NCBI GenBank assembly: GCA_029449235.1
Contig: JANATG010000008.1
Span: 1,240,001-1,304,000 of the forward strand
DNA from: Linnemannia schmuckeri
Lineage: Eukaryota > Mortierellomycota > Mortierellomycetes > Mortierellales > Mortierellaceae
Reading direction: 5' to 3'
Length of the DNA: 64,000 nt
In this document: in pieces, positions 34,201 to 46,000 of the stretch
How the letters are laid out: each line of letters starts with the position of its first letter
Position numbering within the stretch: the first letter of the stretch is position 1
The notes under the pieces: model-generated
Database searches by the model: none
What the model saw: only the letters and a program-made list of their open reading frames with translations
Told to the model about the DNA's origin: nothing
Position numbers and translations under genes: made by a program

Positions 34201-35233
34201 CTCGATGCACAACGTCTCTGTCCAGCTCTCACTCTCTTCTCGTGTCGGTGTTATCGGACCCAACGGTGCCGGAAAGTCAACCATGATCAAGTTGTTGACC
34301 GGAGAGACCTATCCCCAGGAGGGAACCGTCTGGAGACACCCCAACCTCCGTATCGGATACGTCGCCCAGCACGCCTTCCACCATCTCGAGCAGCACTTGG
34401 AGAAGACCCCTAACGCCTACATCCAGTGGCGTTACCAGGGCGGTGCCGATCGTGAGGTCCTCGAGAAGCCCACGGTCGCCATGACCCCCGAGGAGTTGGA
34501 GCAGATGGAGACCTGGGTCATTGGAGGCGATGGATCCAAGCGCCAGGTCGAGATGATTATGGGTCGTCAGAAGCTCAAGAAGTCGTTCCAGTACGAGATC
34601 AAGTGGAAGAACCACGTCCACAAGTTCAACACCTGGATGCCCCGCGAGAAGCTCCTCGAGCTCGGATTCGACAAGTTGATCCGCCAGTTCGATGACCGTG
34701 AGGCCTCCCGTGAGGGTCTCGGCTACCGTGACCTCTCGCCAGCCTCGATCCGCAAGCACTTGGAGGATGTTGGTCTGGACGGAGACATTGCTGACCACAA
34801 CATGATCAGCGGTCTCTCTGGAGGACAAAAGGTCAAGGTCGTCATTGCTGCCGCCATGTGGAACAACCCCCACATGTTGGTCCTGGACGAGCCTACCAAC
34901 TACTTGGATCGTGAGTCGCTCGGAGGTCTTGCTGTCGCCATCCGCAACTGGGGTGGAGCCGTCATCATGATTTCCCACAACACCGAGTTCTTGAGCGCCC
35001 TCTGCCCCGAGACCTGGACTGTCAACGCCGGCAAGCTGACCAGCAACGGCAAATCCGCCGTTCAGGAGAGCAACTTTGAGGATGCCGAGAAGCCCATCGT
35101 GGTTGTCAACAAGAAGAAGAAGAAGTCGAGAAACGAGATCAAGGCCCAGGAGGTCCGTCGCCGTCTCCGCCACTTGGAGTGGTTGGCCTCCGACAAGGGT
35201 ACCCCCAAGCCCGCCGACACCGACTCTGACTAA
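31248..35233 (+). CDS. TEF3: Translation elongation factor 3 (eEF3)
   Basis: Fungal ribosome-dependent ATPase that releases deacylated tRNA from the E site. Two exons (31248-31832, 32687-35233) are joined in phase 0, giving 1043 aa, essentially the family length. The HEAT-repeat N-terminal region is followed by two ABC cassettes, each with Walker A (GPNGAGKS), a signature (LSGGW in the first, LSGGQ in the second) and Walker B with the catalytic Glu (LLLDEPTNHLD, LVLDEPTNYLD). A chromodomain-like insert (QYEIKWKNHVHKF) lies in the second cassette. The C-terminus is basic (KKKKKSRNE) but lacks the long lysine blocks of the yeast protein. The 854-bp intron is by far the longest in a conserved gene here. 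Use of preferred codons (GTC, GCC, AAG, CTC) suits a highly expressed gene. Confidence 0.98.
31833..32686 (+). other. Long intron of the EF-3 gene
   Basis: 854-bp GT-AG intron (GTAAAT to TCTTAG). The first third is T/C-rich and the middle A/G-rich. I saw no C/D-box pair or other small-RNA signature by eye, and no ORF. Confidence 0.8.
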
Positions 35234-35491
35234 AAAGAGTTTGGTTTCGTTTATCTTTGTTATTTATCTCATTTCTTTTGATACCTTCATTTTTTTTTTT
35301 CATCCACACACACTCCACTCTTCACTTTTGCATTTTTGTTCTCCCATCCACTTGTATCCATATGTAATCATCCCTAGACGATAGAATTAAAAAGAGGACT
35401 TTTCTATTCCCTTACTCAACTGTTTGGCATGCAAAAAGTAATGGTGTTTTATTGAAAAACAAACATGCAAAATGCGAAAGAGGGTCAGAGT

Positions 35492-38400
35492 TTACAAGGA
35501 AATGGTCGCCATATCAGGTCCACCATTAATCTTGATCGCCTCCCCTGAGGGAGACGGCTCTGCAGTCACCACTGCAACGCTCCCTCCATGATTCGCCTTG
35601 GAACCAGTAGGCGGCAAAGGGGGCGGCAAACTACTGTTCCCGCCGGAACTCAATCCGTCCAACGAGCCCTTTCTCAACCCGCCCGTCAAACCTTCAAACC
35701 CGCCCGAGATGGACGCCCGGAAGGGGTGAGGCTGATAAGCCAACGTCATCGACCGAGTCTCTTGGAACTCCATCATGGCCTCGTGGAAGGACCCCGCGTT
35801 GCTGGTGCTGGTCGTGTAGGCGCTCATGGGTCGTCCGTGGCCTGAGATCTGGCTGGTGGTTTTTTGGTGTGTCAGGTGTTGATGCTGCTGCTGTCGTTGC
35901 TGTTGTTGGGTTTGCGTCTGTGCTTGCTGCTGTCCATGAGGATGGTGCTGGTGGCGCTCATGCTGCGCCTGCGAGCTCAGTTCAAAGGCCCGTCCACCTT
36001 TGGGCGCCCCACTACCAGTATGACTCTGCGAAGGCTCACGTCCTCTCAATGCTCTAGCCCTCAAAGTCACAGGCGTGTTTGGAATAGCTTCCGGGTCCAT
36101 CAAAGGGGTCGCATTACTACCACCAAAAGGGCCCCCCATCGTCGATAGAGAAGTCCCAGAATCGGATGACGAGAACAAGACGGTTCCTGCGGCGCCATGC
36201 TTCTGTGGATGAGAGGGCGCTGGGGAGTTGTTGTAGGTTGTGGCGGGGGTTGAAAGAGAGGATGACCCTGAGGAGTTGGTGGGCGAAGATGGGATTGTTG
36301 CGTCTGTGTAATGGAATTGGACGCGGTTTGTAGGATCGCGTGTTGCTGCTGTTGTTGTTGCGAGTTGTTGCTCCTGCTGCTGTTGTTGTTGTGAGGCGCC
36401 TAAAGTTCGCGAACCGGCCGATGTGGGCTTGACTGCCCGCGCCGCAACAGACTCTTCAACTCCTCTTTCTCTTTGCTCCTCGTGCACAAACTCATACTCC
36501 TCTGCTGGCTGAACTACAGTATTCTGGGTCTCTCTCGAGGGCGACTTTGACAACGGTTGAAAATGATGAGGACCACCAGAGGACGAGATCGACTTGCCAC
36601 TTGAAGGGGGAGCTGAAACAATATTCTGTTCACCGGATGCGGTAGTTGTCGTCGTCAAGCTGGTCGTCGTCAAATCGAGCTGATCCTCGTCTGGATTAAA
36701 TCTCTCCTGCCCGACCAAATCACTCGGACTCTCGGGTCGAAACATCTTCGCGGGCGCCTGAGCAATCGCCGCCGCCCCCGGACCCGTCGCATTAGCACCC
36801 GCTATTGCCATCGATGGCAAATGCTCAATCCGTCCAAAGCTGTTCCTCGCATTCAAGACCCCATCCAATGTCGCGCTACTCATGCTCATCTTGCTCTCAT
36901 GGTGATTATGGTGATGTCCATGGTGACCATGGCCAACAGATCCAGATCGAAGAAGGCTCTTGTTCCCAGACGAGGCAGCGGTGGGACGACTGAGCGAATG
37001 CGATCGCTTGACTTTTGTGAAATCGTAGATGATAAACTTGTCCTCCATCAGTTGCATCTCACTCGAGAGCTCGACTTCGGGCGATGTCTGAGCGCGCTTC
37101 TTGGCCTTGAGCGGATTATCCTCCATCAGTAACTCTTCTAGCTCGTGCGTTGCGTCAAAGTTTGCCCTTTTCGACTATAGTTTTCAGATGAAAGGAGAAA
37201 GAGAAGAGAAGAAGCTATGAGAAAAAGTGCACAGACACTTCAGATGATTTTATACACCATCAAGCAGGGCGAAGTGACTTACATCAGGTTCAAATGGAGG
37301 GGTTGCTTCCTTGGTGACTAACTTGTCCCATTCGATGTTTTGGAACCAAGGATGTTGCTTAAACGCGTCCAATCCCTCCGGCGTGCATCCTAAGCGTTTG
37401 CTGATATCCCTCTCGCACAGCTATTTCATATTTGAATTTAAAAAGCCAATGCCAGTTGGTTAATGAAATGCGAAGCCGTCTACACTCAGCGGGAAACGTC
37501 TGTCACTGGAGGGAGGGGTGTTTTAGGTTTTCGTTTTTTGTACCTTGGAGAGCACGTCTAGACAGGGGGCACTGATAATATCATCGACATTCTCCGGGAA
37601 TGGCAAGGGGTCTCTCAGGATCGAGTTCGTGAGGAGGTCGTTACTCTTTCCCCTGAACGGGCGCTAAAAAACAAACATACAATTATTGTCAGATACATGA
37701 ACAAGTAAAACGAAAAGTGTCGAATGCAAAAGAGAGGAGGAGGAGGGGAAAAAAGAGGACGTTACCCGTCCAAAGAGCAGCTCAAACATGACGACGCCTA
37801 GACTCCACCAGTCAACAGATTCAAAGTATCCTTTCCTCAGAAGCACCTCCGGCGCCATGTACGCCATGCTCCCTGCTATTGAGACCAGCGGCTTTGTGGG
37901 GTTGTAGTAGACAGCGATGTTGAAGTCTGTCAAGTGAGCGTGGCCATGCTCGTCCAGCAGTACGTTATCCGGTTTTAAGTCCCTACGGGAATATAAAATA
38001 AAAGCGCGTAGTCAGTTAGAGTTCACCTTCCTTGCATGCATCAACATTACAAGCATTAATGCTCCGTTGAATCACTTTGTTAGCTTCGTCTACTGTTCAG
38101 ACCCTATTCACTTACCTGTGAATAATCCTCCGAGAATGCAGAGCGTCCAAAGCAAGGGCCAACTCGGCCACATAAAACCTCACCACATCCTCCTTCATCG
38201 GCCCGGCCCTCTCCAGATGAAACCTCAAATCTCCACCCAACATCAAGTCAAGCACCATAAACAAATTTTCGTCGTCCTGGAACGCATACCGCAGATTGCA
38301 AATCAACGAAAACTCGACCTCTTCGAGGAGTCGGCGTTCCTGGATGATATTTTCGACCGCCCGCATGCGGATACATTTGGCCTTGTTAATGTATTTGAGG

Positions 38401-38951
38401 GCATAGATTTCTTTGGTCTTCTTGTGCTGGACGACGCGTACTTTTCCGAACGCCCCCTTGCCGACTGACCGGAGGAGATGGAAATGTGATAGCTCGACTA
38501 AGGATAAGGGAAGATGAGGGAGGAAGGGTGTTGTAGGGTAAGTAGGTAGGGCAGTAAAGGATGCGAGTGAAATGGATTGCAGAGGGACGAGGAAGGGGAA
38601 AGAGAGAATGAAAGTGTATGAATGTGAGTATACGCTGCAAATAGACCCCATTTTTTTTTTATCAAAGCGAAAAAAAATGCGTGAGGATAACAATATGCAG
38701 TTGATGGCTGCATCAAAGGCAGCGAGGTTAGGGCGCAATGACACCTTAACAGGCCATGTGGCAGCCATAATTGCATGATACCTGGGTGATCAAAACAAAG
38801 TGGCATGCAAAATGCAAAATAAAATAAGGAGAGGGGGATCCATGCAAGTGAACTGTTGCATTTTTTAGTGTTAGACTTCCGGTTGTTAAGGAGGTTACTT
38901 ACTCTCAGAGGTAAAATCGATAGCCTCTTCCTTACAGCAGCCTGCTCCCAT
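35492..38951 (-). CDS. YANK-type (STK32-like) AGC protein kinase
   Basis: Serine/threonine kinase most like the STK32/YANK group. Six exons (38903-38951, 38116-38497, 37766-37982, 37544-37663, 37283-37420, 35492-37174) give 862 aa with all phases consistent. It has the G-loop GKGAFGKV (from residue 29), VAIK-type Lys51, HRDLKPDN (Asp145) and TDFN (Asp163), where Asn replaces the usual DFG Gly, a known YANK trait. SMAYMAPE and a C-terminal kinase extension (FDATHELEELL) follow. The N-terminus MGAGCCKEE fits N-myristoylation of Gly2 plus palmitoylation of Cys5/Cys6, so membrane attachment is inferred. Residues from about 310 on are a disordered Ser/Gln/His-rich tail without a recognisable domain. 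Intron 1 is 405 bp. The substrate and pathway in fungi are unknown to me. Confidence 0.9.
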
Positions 38952-41398
38952 GATATGCCGGTATTATAAGTGGTAGTAAAAAGGTAGTGGAGGGAAGGGT
39001 GGCGATGGCGACGGTTTAAGAAAGTCGTTGTAGCAGTGGAGGATTGATCGACAAGAAGGACAGGGCGTTGGGCGGGTGAAATGAGCAAGTAAGAGAGTTC
39101 TCCTTGGTTGTTGAGCAAACGCCAAAATAAAAGTATGAAATGAAACGGAGGAAGGGTATATTGAGGATCGAAAGGAAACCAGAAGAGCGCTTTTTTCTAA
39201 GAACCACACAAATGTCAACATGAACAAAAAATATGTAGACAAGCGTTAGTAAAAGACACCATTGCCAATTTGCAATGCATGGTCCAAGAAATGGCGATGA
39301 ACCTCAACTTTTTTCTTTTCTTTCTCTCCATATCTCTTTCTCTTAATCCGGACCTCCGTTCTTTCCCTACAAGAGAGAGAAAAGCAAACCAGACTCAAAA
39401 TGCCTTATACACCCTTGTCCGCTTTTTCTTATGGACTACTCATCCTTATATAGTCTCCTTTATTCTCCCATTCTCTTTATCTGCACCTTCATCCCTTCGC
39501 CTCTGCCTCTTTCTCCCTCTCCCTCTCTCCCGCCCATCCTTTTCCCCTTTCATCCTTGCTTTTTCCACGTTCAACATTGTTCTCCGTTTCCCCTTTCTTC
39601 CTCTGAACAAATGTGGATCCCACATAGAAGCATGTATGTAACAAGCCCATTTTTCTCTTTGTCTGTCTCTCATTTTTTTCAAAGGGGGTGAACTGAAGGC
39701 GTTCAAGGGGGTGCTTTTTTCGTGTCTGTTTGTTTGTATTTGCTGGCGTTGTCCTAGCAGGCTAGGCCTAAGGCCAGACCAGCCAAACAAGGAAGGGGAC
39801 ATTTTTGGGCATTAAAGAAAAAATGATTTGAATTTCTTTTGGGCAAAGCCAGGGCTACGCATGTGGTGCTAATTTAAATCATCCAAAATCCTCGAACGAT
39901 ATTTTTCTTTTGTTTTTTTGAGTAGGAGGATGACAAGAACGATAAATGGAGGAAGATGAGAATGATGAGGTGAAGAAAATAGGTCGGGAGAAGGTTAGGA
40001 CAGGAGTAAGAAGGGAGTAGGAGAAAAGAGAAAAAGGGATGGAGGAGAAGGAAGGAAGGAAAGTGTTGGCACCAAATTCACGCATGGGTGAAGGAGGGTG
40101 GAAGGGTGAAGGCAGGAGGGCAGGGAAATCAAGCGAGGTCCAGGGCGGTCCCGCGTATCTTATGCTCGGAGGAGAAGAAGGGTAAGGTGTGTGATATTGT
40201 AGGGTAAAGTGGGTTGAATGGGAGTTGTAGGGGTACTGGAGGTAGCATGTACTGGCCAGCAAGAAAGGTGTTAGTAGTCGTTTGGTTTGTTGTTGTGCTG
40301 TGCCCCGTTCACTATTTGTTATTTGCGCGGTTGCTGATCGAAGCACGAGCCACACCAAGTCCGAAACCTTTTAGGCAGACACAGTCAGTTTGCTGGACTC
40401 AGCCAGGTGCCATCAGTGATTGAGACCAAGAAAGTTTGTTCACAACGAAAAACAGGGTCCCACTGTACTGGAAAGAGATAGAGAAAGAGGGAAGGAAGAC
40501 TCACAAGTAAATGGGAAGTGGTGGGTAACGGCGGACGGTATGTGACGATGGAGGAGAGGAGTGCGTGAAGGAAGTTGAAATAGTGCGAGATGCGAAGGGG
40601 AAGTGAGAGTGAAAAATATGAACCGCGAATGCAAGACTCAAAATGGCAATAGTGATTATGGGCAATTAAGAAAAAGAAATTACAAGAGTATGTGTAAGTA
40701 GTAAAAAAAACAACAAAAGCAATAATCAAGAAAAGGAAAGAAAATAGAGAGAATGAGAAATGAGATGAGAGAAAAGAAGAGAAAGAAAAATGGGAGGGAA
40801 GAGGGAGAAGGAGGGTAGAAAGAGAAACCAAGAAGTGACGGGAAGTAATTCAAGAGCAGGAGTATGAGAAGGTGGATTAACACGGAGGTGTAGGTGATTA
40901 AGGGAGCAAAACGAGGGGTGCGTTGAGACGACAAGATCAAGTAAGAGAGCGAAGCGAGAGGGATGACAAGGATAAATGTGGACGTGGAGAGAGATAGCGA
41001 GCGAGAGAGAATGAGAGGCGAAGGATCCAAAAAGCATTTCAATATTAAAAACGATGGCAAGGACAAATATACAAGGAGACGAACGACGAGATGGATAGGT
41101 ATCAGGGAATGATCCCAACAAGAAAAGCAGCAAGGCTAGCAGAGCGTTTTCTTGCGGGATGAAAAAAAGGAAGGAGGGGAGAGAGAGAAAGAGAGAGGGG
41201 TAGGAGAGCGTGAAGAGTGAGGGAGAGAGAGAATGAGAGAGACAGACAGACAGAGAGGAAAGTCTAAAGACGATATTAGCAGAGAGAAGTTTGAGAAGTG
41301 AGCGCGTTGGGAGTGAGAATGAGACTGAGAATGAACGTGAGCAATGAGTGAGAGGCTTGAGGTATGAAACGGACGAAAAAAAGAGCGACGACAAACCC

Positions 41399-41425
41399 AA
41401 AAAAAAAAAAAAAAAAAAAAAAAAA
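41399..41425. repeat. A27 homopolymer
   Basis: Uninterrupted run of 27 A in the gene-free region. Confidence 0.9.
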
Positions 41426-42364
41426 CACGAACGTGTAGAAGGACTTGGGTGTTCTTTACAAAGAAAAGTTCATCGATTGTAGTTGAGAGTCTTCTCTCTC
41501 GGCCACCTAAACAAACCTTCCTTGTCTTTCTGTCATCCTTGGAAAGCTCAACCCAATCCAGGGAGACCAAAACCATGGTCCACGGCACCCTCAACGCAAC
41601 AAGTCCAAATTACTCTTTTTTCAGGAGCCAACACTAACAAGGGGTTGACGACCAAGAAGGGAAAAAACAAAAGGGGACGTCCATATGAGCAAATCGTTCC
41701 TTTTACAAACTAACGACCTGGCACAAATGGGAACGGCTGATCATTTGGACTTTGTGAGTGAACAAGGCTTCAAGGCTGTGTCCTTTGGCCTGTTTGAGGC
41801 GTGAGGGGGGAGGGGGGGGGGATTGTGCGAGTAAGGAGAAGCAAAAGGAAATGGGTGAAGGGAAACCAGGAGTGGGGGAAAGAGAGCTGCTGAACAGAAC
41901 GAGGGAAGAGGCTGAGGTGTGTAGAAGGGAGGAGACAGGTGGGCCTGCATGGGCTCAATGCATATGTCCAAGCAGAGATAATGGATAATGCAACTTCTGT
42001 TCATGCAAATAGGGTTTGGTGGATCCTGTATCATGCATGATTTTTCGTGTCAGTGGCCCTTTTTTTTTGTGTTGAAAACGACGCTCTTCCTTTTTTTTGT
42101 CTCTTTCCCAACCCATTCGTTTGTTGTATTTCTATTAATGACTGATAGGCGTCAATGAGCGCCTTACTTGCCAACGTACGAGCCTACAACTCGAAACAAA
42201 AACAATCATGAAAAAAGACGAAACTCAGGACACGGATTCTCTCTGTCTCTCTCTCACACACACACATACAGCGCACACACGGATATTTCTTTGTGCCTGT
42301 GGGTCAATGTGGTATTTGTATTTGCAAGATAAAAGGAGCCACAAGAAGCTAAGCCAAAGCGTTA

Positions 42365-42368
<4 letters not shown>

Positions 42369-42401
<33 letters not shown>
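42369..42401. repeat. T33 homopolymer
   Basis: Uninterrupted run of 33 T in the gene-free region. Confidence 0.9.
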
Positions 42402-42404
<3 letters not shown>

Positions 42405-43003
42405 CGTGCTAGAGTTTCCTTCATTTTGAAAAGTCAATTTTGTACTTTTCCACATAAGACTCATGATCTTGTATTGATAATTGAATTCTATCATCCGCGC
42501 TGTCCTCGTCGTTCTGCGTGATTCCACCGGCATGTTACCTTTCGAAACTTCGTGAGAAATAAAATTTCTTTATTTTTCTTTCTTGCTCTATTTCAAGAGG
42601 GAAAAGAGGAAAGAGAGAATGATGGCCAGGTAAAAAAGAGAGACGTAGAGAATGTGTGTTAAAGGGTGTGGGGGCCATAAAGAGAGAGGTGGATGTGTAT
42701 GAGAGAGACAGAGAGAGCAGAGAGAGAAGAAAGAAAGAGGAGTAGGAAATAGGAAGGAGCACACAGGGAGAGAAAGAGGACAGGAGAAAGATCATGTCGA
42801 AATTCGCAGCTCTCTGTGCATGTTAGACAAGGACACCACTACTACTGAGGGCAAACAAGAAAAAGGGCAAGGGCAGAGAAAACAGATGTACATTAAGAGA
42901 ATTATTTATTGGTGGCTAAGAAGGGTGAAAGATAGGTGTTGTTTTATGTCTAGCACGCGGGAAGAGGGAGGGAGGGAGAGGTGGGGATCGAGAGTCGTTC
43001 TTT

Positions 43004-46000
43004 TTAATGCATCCGAGAGTTCTCAATCTCATCAATCATCTGCTCGTACTCCTTCAGCCGCGAGGGGCTTCTATCATTAAAGGTGTGGGTATCCTGTGGT
43101 GGCTGTTGTTGCTTTTGTTGCTTCTGGTATTGCTGTTGCTGCTGCTGTTGTTGTTGCTGTTGCTGGCGAAGGTGGTTTAAGTATTCCTCCTCATTGTCAC
43201 CATCGCTGCTATCATCCTCTTCTTCTCCGTAGCCGTAGTACTGGTTGCTGCTGTGCAAGTCCTGGCTATGTCCTCCTGCTCCTGCTCCGTAAGAATAGCT
43301 CTGCTGCTGCTGCTGATGGCTCTGGGAGAGTGGGGTTACAGGACTTTGATGTTGAGGGGGCTGTTGTTGAGGAGGTGGAGGCAGGGATGACGAGGGTGAG
43401 GCTGAAAGAGATGATACTACTGAAGCTGCTCCTCTTCCTCCCAATCCGCGAAGACTAGTCACGGGCTTTGTGCTGTTCCAGGGAACCTTCAGCAACTCAA
43501 GCTCCCGTGTAATAGAATCGACAGAGTCTCTTCGAGAGTTCGTCTCCTTTTGAGCCTGCTGCTGCTGCTGTCCTTTGCTGCTCATGTTGCCGTAGTGGTT
43601 GTAGCTTGCATGACCGTACTGGACATCGTCGTCGCTATCCTCATCCGCGTGAAGCTGCTGCTGATGGTGGTGTTTATGCTGCTGGTTCAGAGTCGAGTCC
43701 TCGTAATCATGGTCGTATGACATGTAGCCTTGGTTGGCGGTGGGGGTCTTCCTCGAAGGCGAGCTGGAAGGAGCACCGGCAGGGCTACTACTGACACTGC
43801 TGTGGTTCTTGGTAACACTGCCGGCGGCCAAGCGGTAGGCGCTGGTCACAGGGGAGGCAACCGAGACTGGTGTACCTTGCTGCTGCTGTTGCTGCTGTTG
43901 ATTACTCAGCACGCTGGCAAGGTTGTTGGTGAGGTTGGTAGAGTTGAAGGGCGAGCTGGGGTTGGAGATGTTACTCTGCATATCCTCCAACAGCAATGCG
44001 ACCTTCTTCTCAGAGTCCGAAAGCCTTGCCTCCAAAACCGAGTTGTCACCCTCCAAGACCTGGATGGTCTCCTGAGCCTTCTTCAGACGCTGCTCCAGAT
44101 CCTGACGCTGCTGCTCCAACTTCCTCTGGGCTTCATGAGACATACCAGAGTTGTTGGCTGATGCGGCGGCAGCAGCAGCAGTCTGGGCTTGGAGAGCCCG
44201 GTCGAGCTGGGTTTCAAGCTGCTCATTCATCTCTACGGCCTCCTCGAGCTCCTGTTGTTTGCTATGAAGCTTCTCCTGGGCCTGGTGGATCTCGCTGACG
44301 AGACGTTCGACATCGGCCTTGAGTTGAGCCTCCTGTTGAGTGGCCTTGACCTTGATTGACTCGGCCTGATCCTGCATCGATTCAAGCTCCTCGGACATGG
44401 ACTCGTTGAGACTCTGGACCTCCTCCAAGCGCTCGGTGATCGAGATCACCTTCTGTGAGAGTTCTGCAGCGTGCATTTCAGCCTCCATCAGACGATTTTG
44501 GACATCATTTGTTTGGCGAGTCAACTCCCGGCGTTCTTCGTCCCAGTGCAACTGAAGCATCTGAACACGCTCGTCATCCTGAGCCTTTTGACCCTTTTGA
44601 GAGTTGGAGAAGGCAAGAGCCTTTTCGTGGCATTGGGCGTGCTCCTGCTGCAACTGGTTCAACTCCTGCTCGACCTCGTCCTTCTCCCGCATCGTGGCTG
44701 CAAGGTCGTCCTTGAGCTTGCGGAGCAACATTCCTGTCTTCTCCGAATGCTGAATAGTTGCCTGGCGCTGGGCTTCAAATGCCTGAAGCTGCTGGGTATG
44801 GTAGTCACGCGAATCGACCAGGTCCTGCTCAAGCGACTCAATCCTCTCCTCGGCCTCGCGCACCTTCTCCTCCAGCGTTGCAGCATACTCGGCAGTACCA
44901 CGAGCGCGAGCATGGTTGACGACATCCTCGGCAATGATGCCCTTCTCCTGCATGACGTCCTTGAGCAGACCAAGCTGGACCTCATGTGCCTCTAGTTCCT
45001 TGATCTTGCTCTCCAACTCGGCCTCGGTGCGTGTCAATTCACTCCTAAGTTCGGACGATACCTCTCGCTCCTGAGACAACATCTTTTGTAATGAAATAGT
45101 CTCTGCACGGGCCTGCATCGAAGACTGCTCGAGACGAGAGAGCTCCATCATGTTCTCGGCCAACTCTGAGGCCGACTTGGAGGCAGATTCCTGCGAAGCC
45201 GCATGCAACCTCTTGAGCGAACCCAGTTCGTGTTCGAGCTCAGAGACCCTGGAAACGGTGCTCAGGATAGCGATACTGTCATGCTTCCTCTCTACCGACC
45301 GTTGGTTGCTACGGGGGTTAAAGGCGCCGAGACCATCTTCGACCAATTTGCGGAGCGTGACGACCTCATCCTTGGACACCTGGCATCTAGTCTCGAGTTC
45401 TTCGACCTTGGACTGCAACCGCTCAGCCTCACCCTTGTATCGGCCAACATCACTCGAAAGCTGGAATCGCAGGCTCTCCAGCTTCTCAACTTTGCTTGAA
45501 GCAACCTCGGACTGGGTCTCAGCACGGATGGCACGCTCGTTGGCAGCGGAGTAGGCCATCTGGGTCCGCTCAAGAGCCTTCTCATGCTGTTCCACCTGCT
45601 GCTTCAGACTGGCGACCTTCTGCAACAATCCTGAGGACTGAGACTGGTGTCCAGAGAATCCTGCCTGGACCTCAGCAAGTTGGGCTGCATACTCTCTCGA
45701 CTCGGATTCGGCCTTGGCGGCCCTGGTATGAAGAGTAGACAATTCAGACAGGGCACGCGTATGAGCAGACTGGGCCTGTTCGGCCAAAAGGGCAGAACTA
45801 TTCGACCGTTCCTCAGCTGAGAGACGAGAAGCTCTCTCCTGCTCTAGAGTCTCCTGAACCTTGGTATACTGAGACTCGAGAGTCTCAAGCTCGTTTAGCG
45901 CACTTGTCAAACGCTTCTCTAGATCGGCAGCCCGCTCCATTTCGACGCGAGCCAGCGCATCGGGGTCCTGTTGAGCATTCGACATTGACAAAAGCTTTGC

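Larger units (their letters stand above)
38952..43003. other. Gene-free 4-kb region with strand-biased purine/pyrimidine tracts
   Basis: No supportable gene on either strand. 39300-39640 is C/T-rich on plus. 39940-41400 and 42590-42790 are G/A-rich on plus. It includes an A27 run (41399-41425), a T33 run (42369-42401), a G6-A-G10 run (41805-41821) and a CA repeat (about 42256-42285). All long frames here are low-complexity Ser/Leu/Phe translations of the tracts. The kinase promoter must lie at the left end. Confidence 0.6.

Noticed and set aside
34277..35173. 298-codon minus-strand open frame
   Set aside because: Antisense to EF-3 exon 2, with no start context or domain.
40385..41594. Overlapping minus-strand frames rich in Ser, Leu and Phe
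   Set aside because: They are translations of a pyrimidine tract. They have low complexity, several frames are equally open, and no domain or splice pattern is seen.
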